DNA from: Dactylosporangium aurantiacum
GTDB taxonomy: Bacteria; Actinomycetota; Actinomycetes; Mycobacteriales; Micromonosporaceae
Reading direction: 5' to 3'
DNA: 64,000 nt
Assembly (NCBI RefSeq): GCF_000716715.1
Contig: NZ_JNYJ01000023.1
Location: forward strand, 1-64,000
Part shown: positions 42,779 through 51,610 of the stretch, piece after piece
Layout of the letters: the number at the start of each line of letters is the position of its first letter
Numbering within the stretch: position 1 is the stretch's first letter
Notes under the pieces: model-generated
What the model saw: the letters and a program-made list of their open reading frames with translations, nothing else
Database searches by the model: none
Told to the model about the DNA's origin: nothing
Position numbers and translations under genes: made by a program

Positions 42779-44802
42779 AGCTGAAACCCTTGGCGAAAAT
42801 GCTCGCCATCGCTGTACTCGCCATCGGCGGAGTCGGCACGACCGCCCTGGTGGCCGGTGCGGCCAGCGCGACCGGCGCGGGCGGGAACAACCCGGTCGGC
42901 CTGGCCGCCGGCGGCTGCGTCGCCGAGCCCGCCCTGCGCGGCGCGGCCCAGAGCCCGCTGTACACCGTCACGGCCGACGGCGCGCCGCTGTTCGTGGAGA
43001 AGCTGACCAAGTACGCCCCCGAGATGCAGGTGCACTACGCGCACTGTTCCCTGGCCGGCGCGGGCACGGCGAAGTTCTCGGTCACCGTCGCTCAAAGCTT
43101 CAGCTCCTACACCGTCAGCCCCAAGAGCCGGAACCTGGCGGTCGCCCGCAGCGGCAACACGATCACCTTCGACAGCGGCCCGAACTACCTGATCGTCCAG
43201 TTCGACTCCGCGGAGCTGCTGTTCATCCTGATCGACGCGCCCGAGTCCGGCGCACCCCAGCCTGGGGACGCCAACGTCAAGAACCTCGCCGACTACGGGG
43301 TCGACAACACAGGCGGGACGCTCGTCACCTCGAAGATCCAGAGCGCCATCAACGCCGCCTCCGGCGCGACCCAGAACATCCTCTACGTCCCGCCGGGCCG
43401 CTACCAGGTCGGCGAGCTGTGGATGCGCAGCAACATGACGCTGTACCTGGCCGCGGGAGCAGTCCTGTACGGCTCGAACAAGCCGGCCGACTTCAACACC
43501 GGCAGCGGCGGGGGCAACATCGAGGGCATGCAGCACGCATCCATCCGGATGCTCAACATCAGCAACGCCAAGCTGCTGGGCCGCGGCGTCATCGACGGCA
43601 ACGGCAAGTCGCTGCGGGCGCAGGGCAGCAACCTGGCCGTGCTGAAGATCGAGCAGAGCTCGAACATCCTGGTCGACGGCCCGACCTCGCGCGACGCCAG
43701 CTACTGGAACACGCTCGTCTACCGCAGCGACAAGGTCACCATCAGGAACTACAAGGTGATCAACTGCCGGCCCAACTCGGGGTACAACAACACCGACGGC
43801 GTGGACTTCGACGAGTCGACCAACAGCCTGCTGTCCAACGCGTTCCTCTACACCGGCGACGACAACATGGCCACCAAGAACGAGGACGCCACCGCCGGGG
43901 CACTCAACACCCGCAACGTCGTCCACGAGAACGTCGTCTGCTACAGCAACTCGGGCTGCGCGAAGATCGGCACCAAGACCGAAGGCAACTCGATGGACGG
44001 CGTCGTCTTCCGCGGCATCGACGTCGTCAAGGCCGGGCGCGCGATGGTGATCGACGCGGTCGACACCGCCGTCGTGTCGAACACGAGGTGGGAGAACGTC
44101 CGGGTGGAGAAGACCGACAGCCTGATCGACCTGGAGGAGGACCGGCCGCCGTCCTGGCGGACGGTGAAGAACACCTCGACGATCCGCGACGCCTACTTCA
44201 CCAACGTCTCCTCCGACGTGAACAAGGTCGTCAACCTGCACGGCAAGTCGTCGACCGTCAACATCAACGGCGTCCACTTCACCAACTTCACCGTCCAGGG
44301 CAAGCCGGTCACCAGCCGGACCGACGCGGACGCGACCTGGAACATCAACAGCTACGTCTCCAACATCACCTTCGCCACGGCACCGACCAGCCAGCCGCCG
44401 AGCTCTCCGCCCCCCTCCAGCCAACCGCCGTCGAGCCCGCCGCCGAGCTCCGCGCCGCCGTCCAGCGAGCCGCCGGTCCCGGCCGGCGGCTGCGCGGTCG
44501 GCTACACGATGAACGCATGGAACGACGGCTTCACCGCCGCCATCCACATCACCAACGGCGGCACCGCACCGGTCAACGGCTGGGCCCTCACGTTCACCCT
44601 GCCCTCCGGCCAGACCATCACCAGCGGCTGGAACGCCACCTACTCCGGCTCCACCGGACAGATCTCCGCCCGCAACGTCACGTACAACGCGACACTCCCG
44701 GCCGGCGGCTCCACCGACATCGGCTTCCAGGCCACCCACACCGGCAACACCGGTACGCCCAGCTCCTTCGCCCTCAACGGCGTCACCTGCACGGTTTCCT
44801 GA
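42775..44802 (+). CDS. Secreted GH28-like pectinase with CBM2
   Basis: A 675-residue protein with signal peptide (to about 33), an N-terminal beta domain (about 45-165), a right-handed beta-helix (about 170-535), a Pro/Ser linker and CBM2 (about 572-675). The helix carries NTDGVDFDES and TGDDNMATKN, the GH28 acid residues. The usual GHG and RIK motifs are replaced by NSGCAKIGTKTEG. Relatives cleave polygalacturonan, and the changed motif may mean another substrate. AAGGA (42761-42765) serves ATG 42775. A strong terminator follows. Confidence 0.8.
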   Translation: MKLKPLAKMLAIAVLAIGGVGTTALVAGAASATGAGGNNPVGLAAGGCVAEPALRGAAQSPLYTVTADGAPLFVEKLTKYAPEMQVHYAHCSLAGAGTAKFSVTVAQSFSSYTVSPKSRNLAVARSGNTITFDSGPNYLIVQFDSAELLFILIDAPESGAPQPGDANVKNLADYGVDNTGGTLVTSKIQSAINAASGATQNILYVPPGRYQVGELWMRSNMTLYLAAGAVLYGSNKPADFNTGSGGGNIEGMQHASIRMLNISNAKLLGRGVIDGNGKSLRAQGSNLAVLKIEQSSNILVDGPTSRDASYWNTLVYRSDKVTIRNYKVINCRPNSGYNNTDGVDFDESTNSLLSNAFLYTGDDNMATKNEDATAGALNTRNVVHENVVCYSNSGCAKIGTKTEGNSMDGVVFRGIDVVKAGRAMVIDAVDTAVVSNTRWENVRVEKTDSLIDLEEDRPPSWRTVKNTSTIRDAYFTNVSSDVNKVVNLHGKSSTVNINGVHFTNFTVQGKPVTSRTDADATWNINSYVSNITFATAPTSQPPSSPPPSSQPPSSPPPSSAPPSSEPPVPAGGCAVGYTMNAWNDGFTAAIHITNGGTAPVNGWALTFTLPSGQTITSGWNATYSGSTGQISARNVTYNATLPAGGSTDIGFQATHTGNTGTPSSFALNGVTCTVS

Positions 44803-44813
44803 CCCAGCACCGC

Positions 44814-44862
44814 AGGAGCCGGTGGGACCGTACCGAACCCAGGTGCGGTCCCACCGGCTCCT
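44814..44862 (+). terminator. Strong hairpin terminator
   Basis: A 17-bp perfect stem (44814-44830 with 44846-44862) with a 15-nt loop lies 12 bp after the GH28-like stop. Confidence 0.85.
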
Positions 44863-45042
44863 CGTGCAGAGAACTCCCAGCTGGGCAGAGCGGCGCAGCG
44901 GCGGTTACGGGCGCGACTCATCCAGCCACACGGATCTGATCAGCCGGAACGTAGCGGCACCGTGCGACGACGCGTCGGCGCACGGCAACAGGCGGCTGTC
45001 TATCCTGGCCTTGGACCAGATCAGCCGAAATGGGAGCAGACG

Positions 45043-46101
45043 TTGTCGGACAGCGACGCACACGAAGCGGATGCGGACCTCGAACGTCTGCGGGGGGACG
45101 CCTCCCGGCCGGTCACGATCTCGGTCATCGCCGAGTCCGCCGGGGTGTCGATCCCGACGGTGTCCAAGGTGATCAACCGCCGGGCCGGGGTGTCCGCCGA
45201 CACCCGCGCCCGCGTCGAAGCTGCTATCGATCAGTATGGATACCGCCGTCCCACCTCCAAAGCGCGGTCCAGGCTCATGGAGCTGGTGTTTCCCGAACTG
45301 GCGAGCGTCTGGGCCGTTGAGATCATCCGCGGTGTCGAACAGGTTGCCCGAGCGAACCAGGTCCGCGTGCTGGTCTCGCAGTTCGGCCTGCACGACAGCG
45401 AGAGCCCGGGCTGGCTGGACGAGGTGCCGTCCCACCGCCCCGGCTGCGTCATCCGCGTCGCCCAGCTTTCGGCCGCCGAGCGGGAACAGTTGCAGACGCG
45501 CGGCATCCCGTTCGTCGTCTTCGATCCCACCGCGGAACTCCCTGCTGGCGTGCCGTTCGTCGGCGCGACCAACTGGACCGGCGGCCAGTCCGCGATCAGT
45601 CACCTCGTCGCCCTCGGCCATCACCGCATCGCCATGATCAGTGGGCCCGAAAGCATCCTGTTCTGCCGCGCCCGCCTGGCCGGCTACCGCTCAGCGCTGG
45701 AGACCGCTCGGCTGCCCTACGACCCGGACCTGGTGGCACATACTCAGTACCTCACCCGGGAGGACGGCCACGCCGCCGCCCGCATCCTGCTGTCCCGGAC
45801 TCCCCGCCCCACCGCGATCTTCGCCAGCAACGACCTGCAGGCGCTCGGTGTCTACCAGGCGGCCCGGGAAGCGGGCCTGCGCATCCCGGACGACCTCAGC
45901 GTGGTCGGCTTCGACGACCTTCCGATCGCGGCCTGGGCCGATCCGCCGCTGACCACTGTGCACCAGCCCCTCACCGAGATGGCCGCCGCGGCGACCGAGA
46001 TGGCGCTGGACCTCGGCCGTGGCATCCCGGCCACCCGTACCGGCCTGGAACTCGCCACCACCCTCGTCGTCCGGGACAGCACCGCACCACCGTTGCGGTG
46101 A
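45043..46101 (+). CDS. LacI family transcriptional regulator
   Basis: A 352-residue regulator. The LacI helix-turn-helix (about 27-72) reads ISVIAESAGVSIPTVSKVINRRAGVS (seen as IAESAGVSIPTVSKVINRR). The sugar-binding core follows, with DDLSVVGFDDLPIAAWADPPLTTVHQP (VVGFDDLPIA). TTG 45043 is the chosen start because GGGAG (45032-45036) lies 6 nt upstream. A TATCCT box is near 45000. It probably represses the neighbouring arabinan/pectin enzymes until an oligosaccharide binds. Copies of ATCAGCCGRAA lie near 44938 and 45019 and may be autoregulatory. Confidence 0.85.
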   Translation: MSDSDAHEADADLERLRGDASRPVTISVIAESAGVSIPTVSKVINRRAGVSADTRARVEAAIDQYGYRRPTSKARSRLMELVFPELASVWAVEIIRGVEQVARANQVRVLVSQFGLHDSESPGWLDEVPSHRPGCVIRVAQLSAAEREQLQTRGIPFVVFDPTAELPAGVPFVGATNWTGGQSAISHLVALGHHRIAMISGPESILFCRARLAGYRSALETARLPYDPDLVAHTQYLTREDGHAAARILLSRTPRPTAIFASNDLQALGVYQAAREAGLRIPDDLSVVGFDDLPIAAWADPPLTTVHQPLTEMAAAATEMALDLGRGIPATRTGLELATTLVVRDSTAPPLR

Positions 46102-46141
46102 ACCTCTGCCGACACCCGGTTTCCGCACACACACAACGCTT

Positions 46142-46189
46142 CCGGCAGAAAGTTTGCCCGGCTGGGTTGAAGAAACTTTCTGGTGCCGG
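46142..46189. terminator. Bulged hairpin between convergent genes
   Basis: CCGGCA plus GAAAGTTT (46142-46155) pairs with AAACTTTC plus TGCCGG (46173-46189, 3-nt bulge) over a 17-nt loop. It separates the LacI gene from the opposing MFS gene. Confidence 0.65.
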
Positions 46190-46216
46190 ATCCGGCGGTG
46201 CTCGATGAACCTGTCG

Positions 46217-47632
46217 CTACGACAGGGCATCGACCCTCGGCTGTTTGGCGGGGAGGGCGACGGCGGGGACGACCGCGATCGCGGAGATGCCGATCGCCCA
46301 CCAGAACGCGCTCCGGAAGGCGTCCGTGGCGCCGTGCTCGATGAGCGACTGCAGCACGACGGCGACGATCGCGGTGCCGAACGAGGCTCCCACCTGCTGC
46401 ACGATGCGGGTGTTCATCGTGGCGTGCGGGATGCCGCCGGGCTCGATGTCCTGGTATGCGACGGACATCGGCGGGATCAGCACCGCCCCGATGCCGAGGC
46501 CGCGGATCAGCAGCACGGTGGCCAGCCACCACTGGCTGGTGTCGGGTCCGGCCAGCGCGAACGGGACGGTGGCGGCGGTGGTGAGCAGGAACGCGCCGAT
46601 CGTCACGGCGCGTGCCCCGAGCCGGTCGACCAGCTTGCCGACCAGGAAGCGGGCGGCGAGGGCGCCGACGCCCTGCGGGATCAGGAGCAGCCCGGCGTCC
46701 AGGACGCTGTTGCCGCGCAGCTGCTGGTAGTAGAGCGGCAGGAGGAACATCGCGGCGTACATCGCCGCGCCGGCCGTGAACAGGACCGCGGAGGCCGTGC
46801 CGAGCGACCGCAGCCGCAGCAGCCGGATGTCGACGATCGGCTCCCGGTCGCCGGGGCGCAGCGCCCAGGCGATGAACGCGGCCAGCAGCGCGGTCCCGGC
46901 CAGCAGCGGCACCAGCACCCTGGCGTGGCTGATCCCGCCGTCCGCGGACAGCTGGGACAGCCCGAGCAGGATCCCGGCCAGGGCGGGCGCGAGCAGGCCC
47001 AGGCCGAGCCAGTCCAGACGGCCGCGCCCGGCTCCCGCCGCGGGGCGATCGGCCGGCAGGTGCTGCCACGCGAGCAGCAGCCCGACGGCGATCACGGGCA
47101 CGTTGACGAGGAACAGCCAGCGCCAGCTCAGCCAGTTGAGGATGAGGCCGCCGAACACCGGGCCGAGGATCGGGCCGAGCGCGATCGGCAGGCTGACGGC
47201 CGCCATCAGTGAGCTGCTGACCCGCCCGCCCGCGGCGCGCACGGCGAGCGTCTGCATCAAAGGGAAGATCAATCCGGCGCCGAAGCCCTGCAGCACCCGG
47301 AAGCCGATGAGGCTGGCGTCGTTCCACGCCACCGCGCACAACACCGAGGCGAGCAGGAACAGCAGCAGCGCGGCCATCCAGACCCGCTTGCCGCCCCAGC
47401 GCCGCTCGGCCCACCCGGTGATCGGGATCGCCGCGGCCATCGCCAGCAGGAAGCCGGTGGTGACCCACTGGATCGCGCCGGTGCTCGAGTGCAACCGCAC
47501 GACCAGCGTGTGGATCGCCAGCGTCACCATCGTCGAGTCGAGGATCGCCGCGATCCCGCCGACGAGCAGCGCCAGCAGTGCGGACTTGACCTGCGGCGAC
47601 AGCGTCGCCGGAGGGGCCTGCGTCATGGTCAT
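46217..47632 (-). CDS. DHA2-type MFS exporter (EmrB/QacA class)
   Basis: A 471-residue exporter with helix-1 AAILDSTMVTLAIHTL, motif C GPILGPVFGGLIL in helix 5 and about 14 helices. Motif A is altered (GWAERRWGGKRVWM). It probably exports drugs or metabolites. A GGTGAG stretch precedes ATG 47630-47632. It is divergent from a TetR gene, with an operator-like repeat between them. Confidence 0.85.
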   Translation of the reverse strand: MTMTQAPPATLSPQVKSALLALLVGGIAAILDSTMVTLAIHTLVVRLHSSTGAIQWVTTGFLLAMAAAIPITGWAERRWGGKRVWMAALLLFLLASVLCAVAWNDASLIGFRVLQGFGAGLIFPLMQTLAVRAAGGRVSSSLMAAVSLPIALGPILGPVFGGLILNWLSWRWLFLVNVPVIAVGLLLAWQHLPADRPAAGAGRGRLDWLGLGLLAPALAGILLGLSQLSADGGISHARVLVPLLAGTALLAAFIAWALRPGDREPIVDIRLLRLRSLGTASAVLFTAGAAMYAAMFLLPLYYQQLRGNSVLDAGLLLIPQGVGALAARFLVGKLVDRLGARAVTIGAFLLTTAATVPFALAGPDTSQWWLATVLLIRGLGIGAVLIPPMSVAYQDIEPGGIPHATMNTRIVQQVGASFGTAIVAVVLQSLIEHGATDAFRSAFWWAIGISAIAVVPAVALPAKQPRVDALS

Positions 47633-47647
47633 CGTCTCACCCGTCGC

Positions 47648-47669
47648 TAAGAGAGGGATTCATCTCTTA
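47648..47669. promoter_or_regulatory. TetR operator candidate
   Basis: TAAGAGA and TCTCTTA (7-bp arms, 8-bp spacer) lie 15 bp upstream of the MFS start and near the TetR promoter. Confidence 0.65.
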
Positions 47670-47708
47670 TGAGGGTAGGGTCGCGCGATAGGGAATGCAA
47701 ACCTTCCT

Positions 47709-47714
47709 TATACT
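47709..47714 (+). promoter_or_regulatory. -10 box of TetR gene
   Basis: TATACT lies 6 nt before ATG 47721 with no ribosome site, so transcription is leaderless. Confidence 0.6.
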
Positions 47715-47720
47715 GTGCTT

Positions 47721-48308
47721 ATGGCACCCTCCCGCCGACGCGGACCCGAGCTCGAGGCCGCGCTGCTGGACGCCGCCTGGGAGGAACTGGCCGAGGCCGG
47801 CTACGCGAAGCTGACCATGGAGTCCGTCGCCTCAAGAGCCGGCACCGGCATCGCCGTGCTGTACCGCCGCTGGGCAAACAAGGACGAACTCGTGCTCACC
47901 GCGATCGAGCGGCACCGCACCAGCCACCCGGTCGAACTGCCCGACACCGGTACCCTGCGCGGCGACCTGATCGCCGCGCTGACCGGCATGGGCCAGACCC
48001 GCGCCACGTTCTTCGCCGTCACCGCGGCCGCCGTCCTCTCGGGCCTGCTGGCCGGCACCGGGCTCACCCCCGCTGAGGTGCGCGACCGGATCCTGGGCAA
48101 TCAGCCCCTGTTCCGCAGCCGGACCATGTACCAGCGCGCCCACGACCGCGGCGAGATCGACCTGGACCGGATCCCGGCCGCGGTCCTGCGCATGCCGTTC
48201 GACCTGGTCCGCCACGACCTGTTCATGGACCTCAAACCCGTGGAGCCGGACCGCATCCGCTCGATCGTCGACGAGCTGTTCCTGCCCCTCGTCCGGGCGA
48301 CGCGGTAG
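47721..48308 (+). CDS. TetR family repressor
   Basis: A 195-residue TetR protein. Its DNA-binding domain (about 10-57) contains KLTMESVASRAGTGIAVLYRRWANKDEL (read SVASRAGTGIAVLYRRW). The C-terminal TetR_C_16/33-like region follows. It is divergent from the MFS exporter and probably represses it through the TAAGAGA repeat. Confidence 0.85.
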   Translation: MAPSRRRGPELEAALLDAAWEELAEAGYAKLTMESVASRAGTGIAVLYRRWANKDELVLTAIERHRTSHPVELPDTGTLRGDLIAALTGMGQTRATFFAVTAAAVLSGLLAGTGLTPAEVRDRILGNQPLFRSRTMYQRAHDRGEIDLDRIPAAVLRMPFDLVRHDLFMDLKPVEPDRIRSIVDELFLPLVRATR

Positions 48309-48370
48309 ATCGGCCGAGGCGTCGCGGACCGGGTCCTGGCCGCCGTTCTTGCCAGCGCCACGCCCCGTGC

Positions 48371-48648
48371 ATGACGTCGTGCTACGGCCAGGTCCTGGTG
48401 GAGCGGAAGTACCTGCGCCGTACGGCGCGGCGACATCAGGCCGCCCTGGCGCGCTTGCCGGCCCGGCAGCCGGCCCCGGACTTCGCCGACGAGCTGGTGG
48501 AGCGCATGCGGGCCCGGACCGGCTGCGTGTGCCGGCCGAGAACGAGTCGCGGCAGTGGCGGGCGGATCGGGAACTCGCCCTGCGCAACGGACAGACACCT
48601 GACGGCCGCGGCTTCGCGGCCCGGTTGACGCAGAGGAGAGACCGATGA
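48371..48648 (+). pseudogene. Fragmented gene upstream of decayed CU044_5270-like gene
   Basis: One frame holds ERKYLRRTARRHQAALARLP and DFADELVERMRARTG. Another holds ESRQWRADRELALRNGQTPDGRGF and ends at TGA 48646-48648, overlapping the next ATG. The frames cannot be joined without a shift. A lost sigma-factor or membrane-protein partner is possible, but I cannot assign the family. Confidence 0.35.
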
Positions 48649-49100
48649 CCGCCCGGCCACAGGATCGCGACGACGACGTTCGTGCCGAACTTCGCCGGCT
48701 GCTGCCGCCGGCGGGCGACCCGGTGCTGCCAGCCGGCCGACACCTGCAGCTGAAGGAGAGCTTCTCGCGCGAGATCACCCTGGTGCCGATGCCGACGCCC
48801 GCGCCGACGCCCCGCCCGGTCCGGTCGTGGTCGCGCCGGCTGGCGCTGCCGGCCCTCGCCGGCGCGCTGGCCGCCGTCGTGGCCGGTGGGGTCGCCGTCG
48901 TCGAGCACGTCCGGCACCGCCGGGCCCGCGACACTCGCCGATCGTGGCGCCGATCATCCCGGTCGAGCAGGCCACCTCGGACGGTGCCGCCGGCCTGCCC
49001 ACCGACCCGGACGCACACTCTCGGCGCAACCCCGCCGCACCCCCGATCCGGGCCGCCAACGCCGGCGTCGTCACCGTCGCTCGCGGTAACCTCACGCCCG
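48645..49100 (+). pseudogene. Decayed CU044_5270-like membrane protein gene
   Basis: ATG 48645 starts an N-terminus with DVRAELRRLLPPAGDPVLPAGR, a Pro-rich spacer and one membrane helix (LALPALAGALAAVVAGGVAVV, split as LALPALAGALAAVV). This is the CU044_5270 pattern. After about 48925 the expected continuation (PIIPVEQATSDGAAGL) lies in another frame. The sequence then ends at the 3' end of the GyrI-like gene. It is truncated and frameshifted. Confidence 0.5.
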
Positions 49101-49108
49101 CCGGGTCG

Positions 49109-49603
49109 CTACGCCGGTTCGACGGGCAGCCAGAGCTCACGGGCCGCGGTGCTGAAGCCGTTCGCGGACTCGAGCACCGCGACGATCTCCGGACCTGGCC
49201 GCAGACGCCACGGGTTGGAGGGCAGCCATTCGGCTGCGGCCGTGGCCCAGGTCTTCTGCAGGGTCTGCGGATACGGTCCCGCGATCCGGATGACCACCCA
49301 TCTGCCGGCCGGGACGTCGATGATGTCGAGGTCGCCGGGGACCGGCGTATCCGGGGACACGGCGACCCCATGAAGGTAGGTCAGCTCACTGCCCTCGGTG
49401 TAGTCGGGGTCGAGGTCGTCGCTGACCGCGAGCAGGCCGCTCGGCTCAGCGTTGCCGAGGGCCTTCAAGCGCAGGTGTTCCTCTGCCGGCAGCGCGGTGA
49501 TGTGCTGCCGGATGTGCGGGTTGACGCCTTGGTGGATCAGCGGTACGCGGGCGGCGTGCCCCACGAGCCGGAACGCGGGATGGTCGACGAGGCGGGTGTC
49601 CAT
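49109..49603 (-). CDS. GyrI-like/effector-binding domain protein
   Basis: A 164-residue stand-alone domain of the AraC effector-binding/GyrI-like (SOUL-fold) type. It has RLVGHAARVPLIHQGVN near the start and VPAGRWVVIRIAGPYPQTLQKTW before the C-terminus, as in Rob/BmrR ligand domains. No DNA-binding part is present. It may bind or hydrolyse small toxic molecules. GGGAG 7 nt upstream supports ATG 49601-49603. Confidence 0.75.
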   Translation of the reverse strand: MDTRLVDHPAFRLVGHAARVPLIHQGVNPHIRQHITALPAEEHLRLKALGNAEPSGLLAVSDDLDPDYTEGSELTYLHGVAVSPDTPVPGDLDIIDVPAGRWVVIRIAGPYPQTLQKTWATAAAEWLPSNPWRLRPGPEIVAVLESANGFSTAARELWLPVEPA

Positions 49604-49705
49604 GTGTTCGCTCCCGATCGCTGTGGTCCGATCCCGATCGTGCGCCTGCGCTGTCGCGCCGCATCCGATAAAAGCGGTGCGGAAAGTGTCGGGTGATCGA
49701 GACTG

Positions 49706-50539
49706 ATGTCGCCGCACGATGGGGGCGTGGATGACACGACCTTGGTGACCCGCTTTCTTCGCGACGGCTTCGTGAAGGTGGAGGGCGCCGTCGCGCCGCG
49801 CGTGGCCGCGGACTGCGCGCGGCTGCTCTGGCGAGAGACGGGCTGCGAACCGGACGATCCAGCAACGTGGACGCAGCCCGTGCACTGGGTGGCCGGCATG
49901 GCGCAAGGGCCGTTCGCCGCCGCACCCAACTCCCCGTTCCTCCATCACGCGTACGACCTGCTCGTCGGCGCGGGACGCTGGGAGCCGCGCTATTCGCTGG
50001 GCACGTTCCCGCTGCGCTTCCCGCACGAGACGGAGCCGGACGACGCGGGCTGGCACATCGAGGGGAGCTACCTGCCGGAGGGTGAGAGCTGGTACTTCAC
50101 AAATGTGCGCTCCCGGGGCCGGGCGCTGCTGATGCTGTTCCTGTTCAGCGAGGTCGGTGAGGAGGATGCCCCGACCCGGATCCGGGTCGGGTCACACCTC
50201 GACGTCCCGAAGGTACTGAAGAAATATGGGGAGGACGGAGCGAGCGGGCTGGCCCTTGCGCCCGAGCTGGTGGCGGCGACCGACCACCGGCCACTCGCCC
50301 TCGCCACCGGGTCCCCGGGCGACGTCTTCCTGTGCCATCCATTCCTGGTACACGCGGCGCAACCGCACCATGGGGTGCGGCCGCGCTTCATGGCCCAGCC
50401 GCCGCTGATGCCGGCCGCACCGTACGAACTGGAGCGGACCGACGGCGCGTACTCACCCGTGGAGATCGCGATCCGTCGCGGCCTCGGACAGGACACCCCC
50501 GGTCTGGACGGGGACGGCACCGACCGCGGAGCCGGGTAG
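49706..50539 (+). CDS. Phytanoyl-CoA dioxygenase-like Fe(II)/2-oxoglutarate oxygenase
   Basis: A 277-residue PhyH-family protein. The first metal ligands appear as GWHIEGSYLP. The distal His and the 2-oxoglutarate Arg appear as FLCHPFLVHAAQP and RPRFMAQPP. The usual HxD is HxE here. PhyH enzymes hydroxylate lipids or natural products, and the substrate is unknown. The start is uncertain between ATG 49706 and GTG 49727. A SPOUT methyltransferase gene follows 59 bp later. Confidence 0.7.
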   Translation: MSPHDGGVDDTTLVTRFLRDGFVKVEGAVAPRVAADCARLLWRETGCEPDDPATWTQPVHWVAGMAQGPFAAAPNSPFLHHAYDLLVGAGRWEPRYSLGTFPLRFPHETEPDDAGWHIEGSYLPEGESWYFTNVRSRGRALLMLFLFSEVGEEDAPTRIRVGSHLDVPKVLKKYGEDGASGLALAPELVAATDHRPLALATGSPGDVFLCHPFLVHAAQPHHGVRPRFMAQPPLMPAAPYELERTDGAYSPVEIAIRRGLGQDTPGLDGDGTDRGAG

Positions 50540-50598
50540 ACGCGGCCGGCACCAGGCAGGGCATCGGTGGGCGACGAGCGACCCAGGAGGGGTTGGCG

Positions 50599-51423
50599 AT
50601 GGGTCTGCGGGTGAGCGGCCGCAATGCGCGGTTCCAGCAGTGGGAAGCTCTCCTCGGCAATCGGACCAAGCGGCAGCGTCGCGGCGAGTTCCTCGTGCAG
50701 GGCGTGCGCCCGATCACCATGGCGGTCGAACACGGCTGGCAGATCCGGGAGCTGCTCTACGACACCAGCGCTGAGCTGTCCAGCTGGGCTCGCAAGGTAC
50801 TGGACACGGTCCAGGCCGAGAAGATCGCCGTCCGCCCTGAACTGATGCAGGAACTCGGCGAAAAGGCAGACACAGTTCCGGAGCTGCTGGCTGTGGCCAC
50901 GATGCCGGAGGACGACCTGCGCCGTATCCCGGTCGGGCCGGCCATGCTCACCGTCGTGTTCGATCGGCCCACCAGCCCCGGCAACATCGGGACCCTCGTT
51001 CGGTCCGCGGACGCCTTCGGCGCCTCCGGTGTCATCATCACCGGGCACGCCGCCGACGTCTATGACCCGAAGGCGGTCCGGGCGAGCACCGGCTCGCTGT
51101 TCGCCCTGCCCGTGGTCCAGATGCCCGCACACCAGGCCGTTCTGTCCTGGGTGGCTGACGTCCGCGCCGACGGCATCGGCATGGGCATCGTGGGCACCGA
51201 TGAGCGCGGCGCCCTGGCCGCCGCCGAGTACGACTTCACGCGAGCCACGCTGACGTTGGTCGGCAACGAGACCACCGGCCTCAGCTCCGGCTGGCGTGCC
51301 GCCTGCGACCAACTCGTCCGGATTCCGATGTTCGGGTCCGCCAGCTCCCTGAACGCGGCGACCGCCGCGACGGTCGTGCTGTACGAATCGGCACGCCAGC
51401 GAACCGCTGCCGCCCGGCAGTAG
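50599..51423 (+). CDS. TrmH/SpoU-family rRNA 2'-O-methyltransferase
   Basis: A 274-residue SPOUT enzyme. An N-terminal substrate-binding domain (GNRTKRQRRGEFLVQGVRPI) precedes the knotted SAM domain with TSPGNIGTLVRSADAFG (motif 1), VGNETTGLS (motif 2) and SASSLNAATAATVVLYE (motif 3). It methylates a ribose in tRNA or 23S rRNA. Its form is like AviRb/TsnR resistance methyltransferases, though that is only a resemblance. AGGAGGGG lies 7 nt before ATG 50599. Confidence 0.8.
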   Translation: MGLRVSGRNARFQQWEALLGNRTKRQRRGEFLVQGVRPITMAVEHGWQIRELLYDTSAELSSWARKVLDTVQAEKIAVRPELMQELGEKADTVPELLAVATMPEDDLRRIPVGPAMLTVVFDRPTSPGNIGTLVRSADAFGASGVIITGHAADVYDPKAVRASTGSLFALPVVQMPAHQAVLSWVADVRADGIGMGIVGTDERGALAAAEYDFTRATLTLVGNETTGLSSGWRAACDQLVRIPMFGSASSLNAATAATVVLYESARQRTAAARQ

Positions 51424-51426
51424 CGC

Positions 51427-51467
51427 ATCCTGGCCCCGGCGGTCCTGGAGATGCCGGGCGAGCGTGC
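51427..51467 (+). pseudogene. Fragment copy of the MMPL gene 3' end
   Basis: This 41-bp segment matches 36909-36949 at 39 of 41 positions and would encode ILAPAVLEMPGERA. It begins 4 bp after the methyltransferase stop and runs straight into repeat copy B. Confidence 0.7.
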
Positions 51468-51474
51468 ATGTCGA

Positions 51475-51585
51475 TGTCCAGCCGCGCGGACCTGCGGGAC
51501 GCGCAGGCTCTCGGGATGGTGGGCGGTCCGAGCTCGGTCAGCACGGTCAACCGGCGGCCCGCGAGGCAACGGATATTTCCCAGCG
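51475..51585. repeat. Dispersed repeat, copy B (contiguous)
   Basis: This 111-bp block joins without interruption the two segments found at 38009-38070 and 38302-38350. It fills the otherwise gene-free interval between the methyltransferase and hydrolase genes. Confidence 0.8.
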
Positions 51586-51610
51586 GGCCGCGCCGGCCGG
51601 AGCACGGCGG

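Noticed and set aside
46172..46180. GAAACTTTC as a LacI operator
   Set aside because: It lies within the arm of a strong hairpin between convergent genes, so a terminator explains it better.
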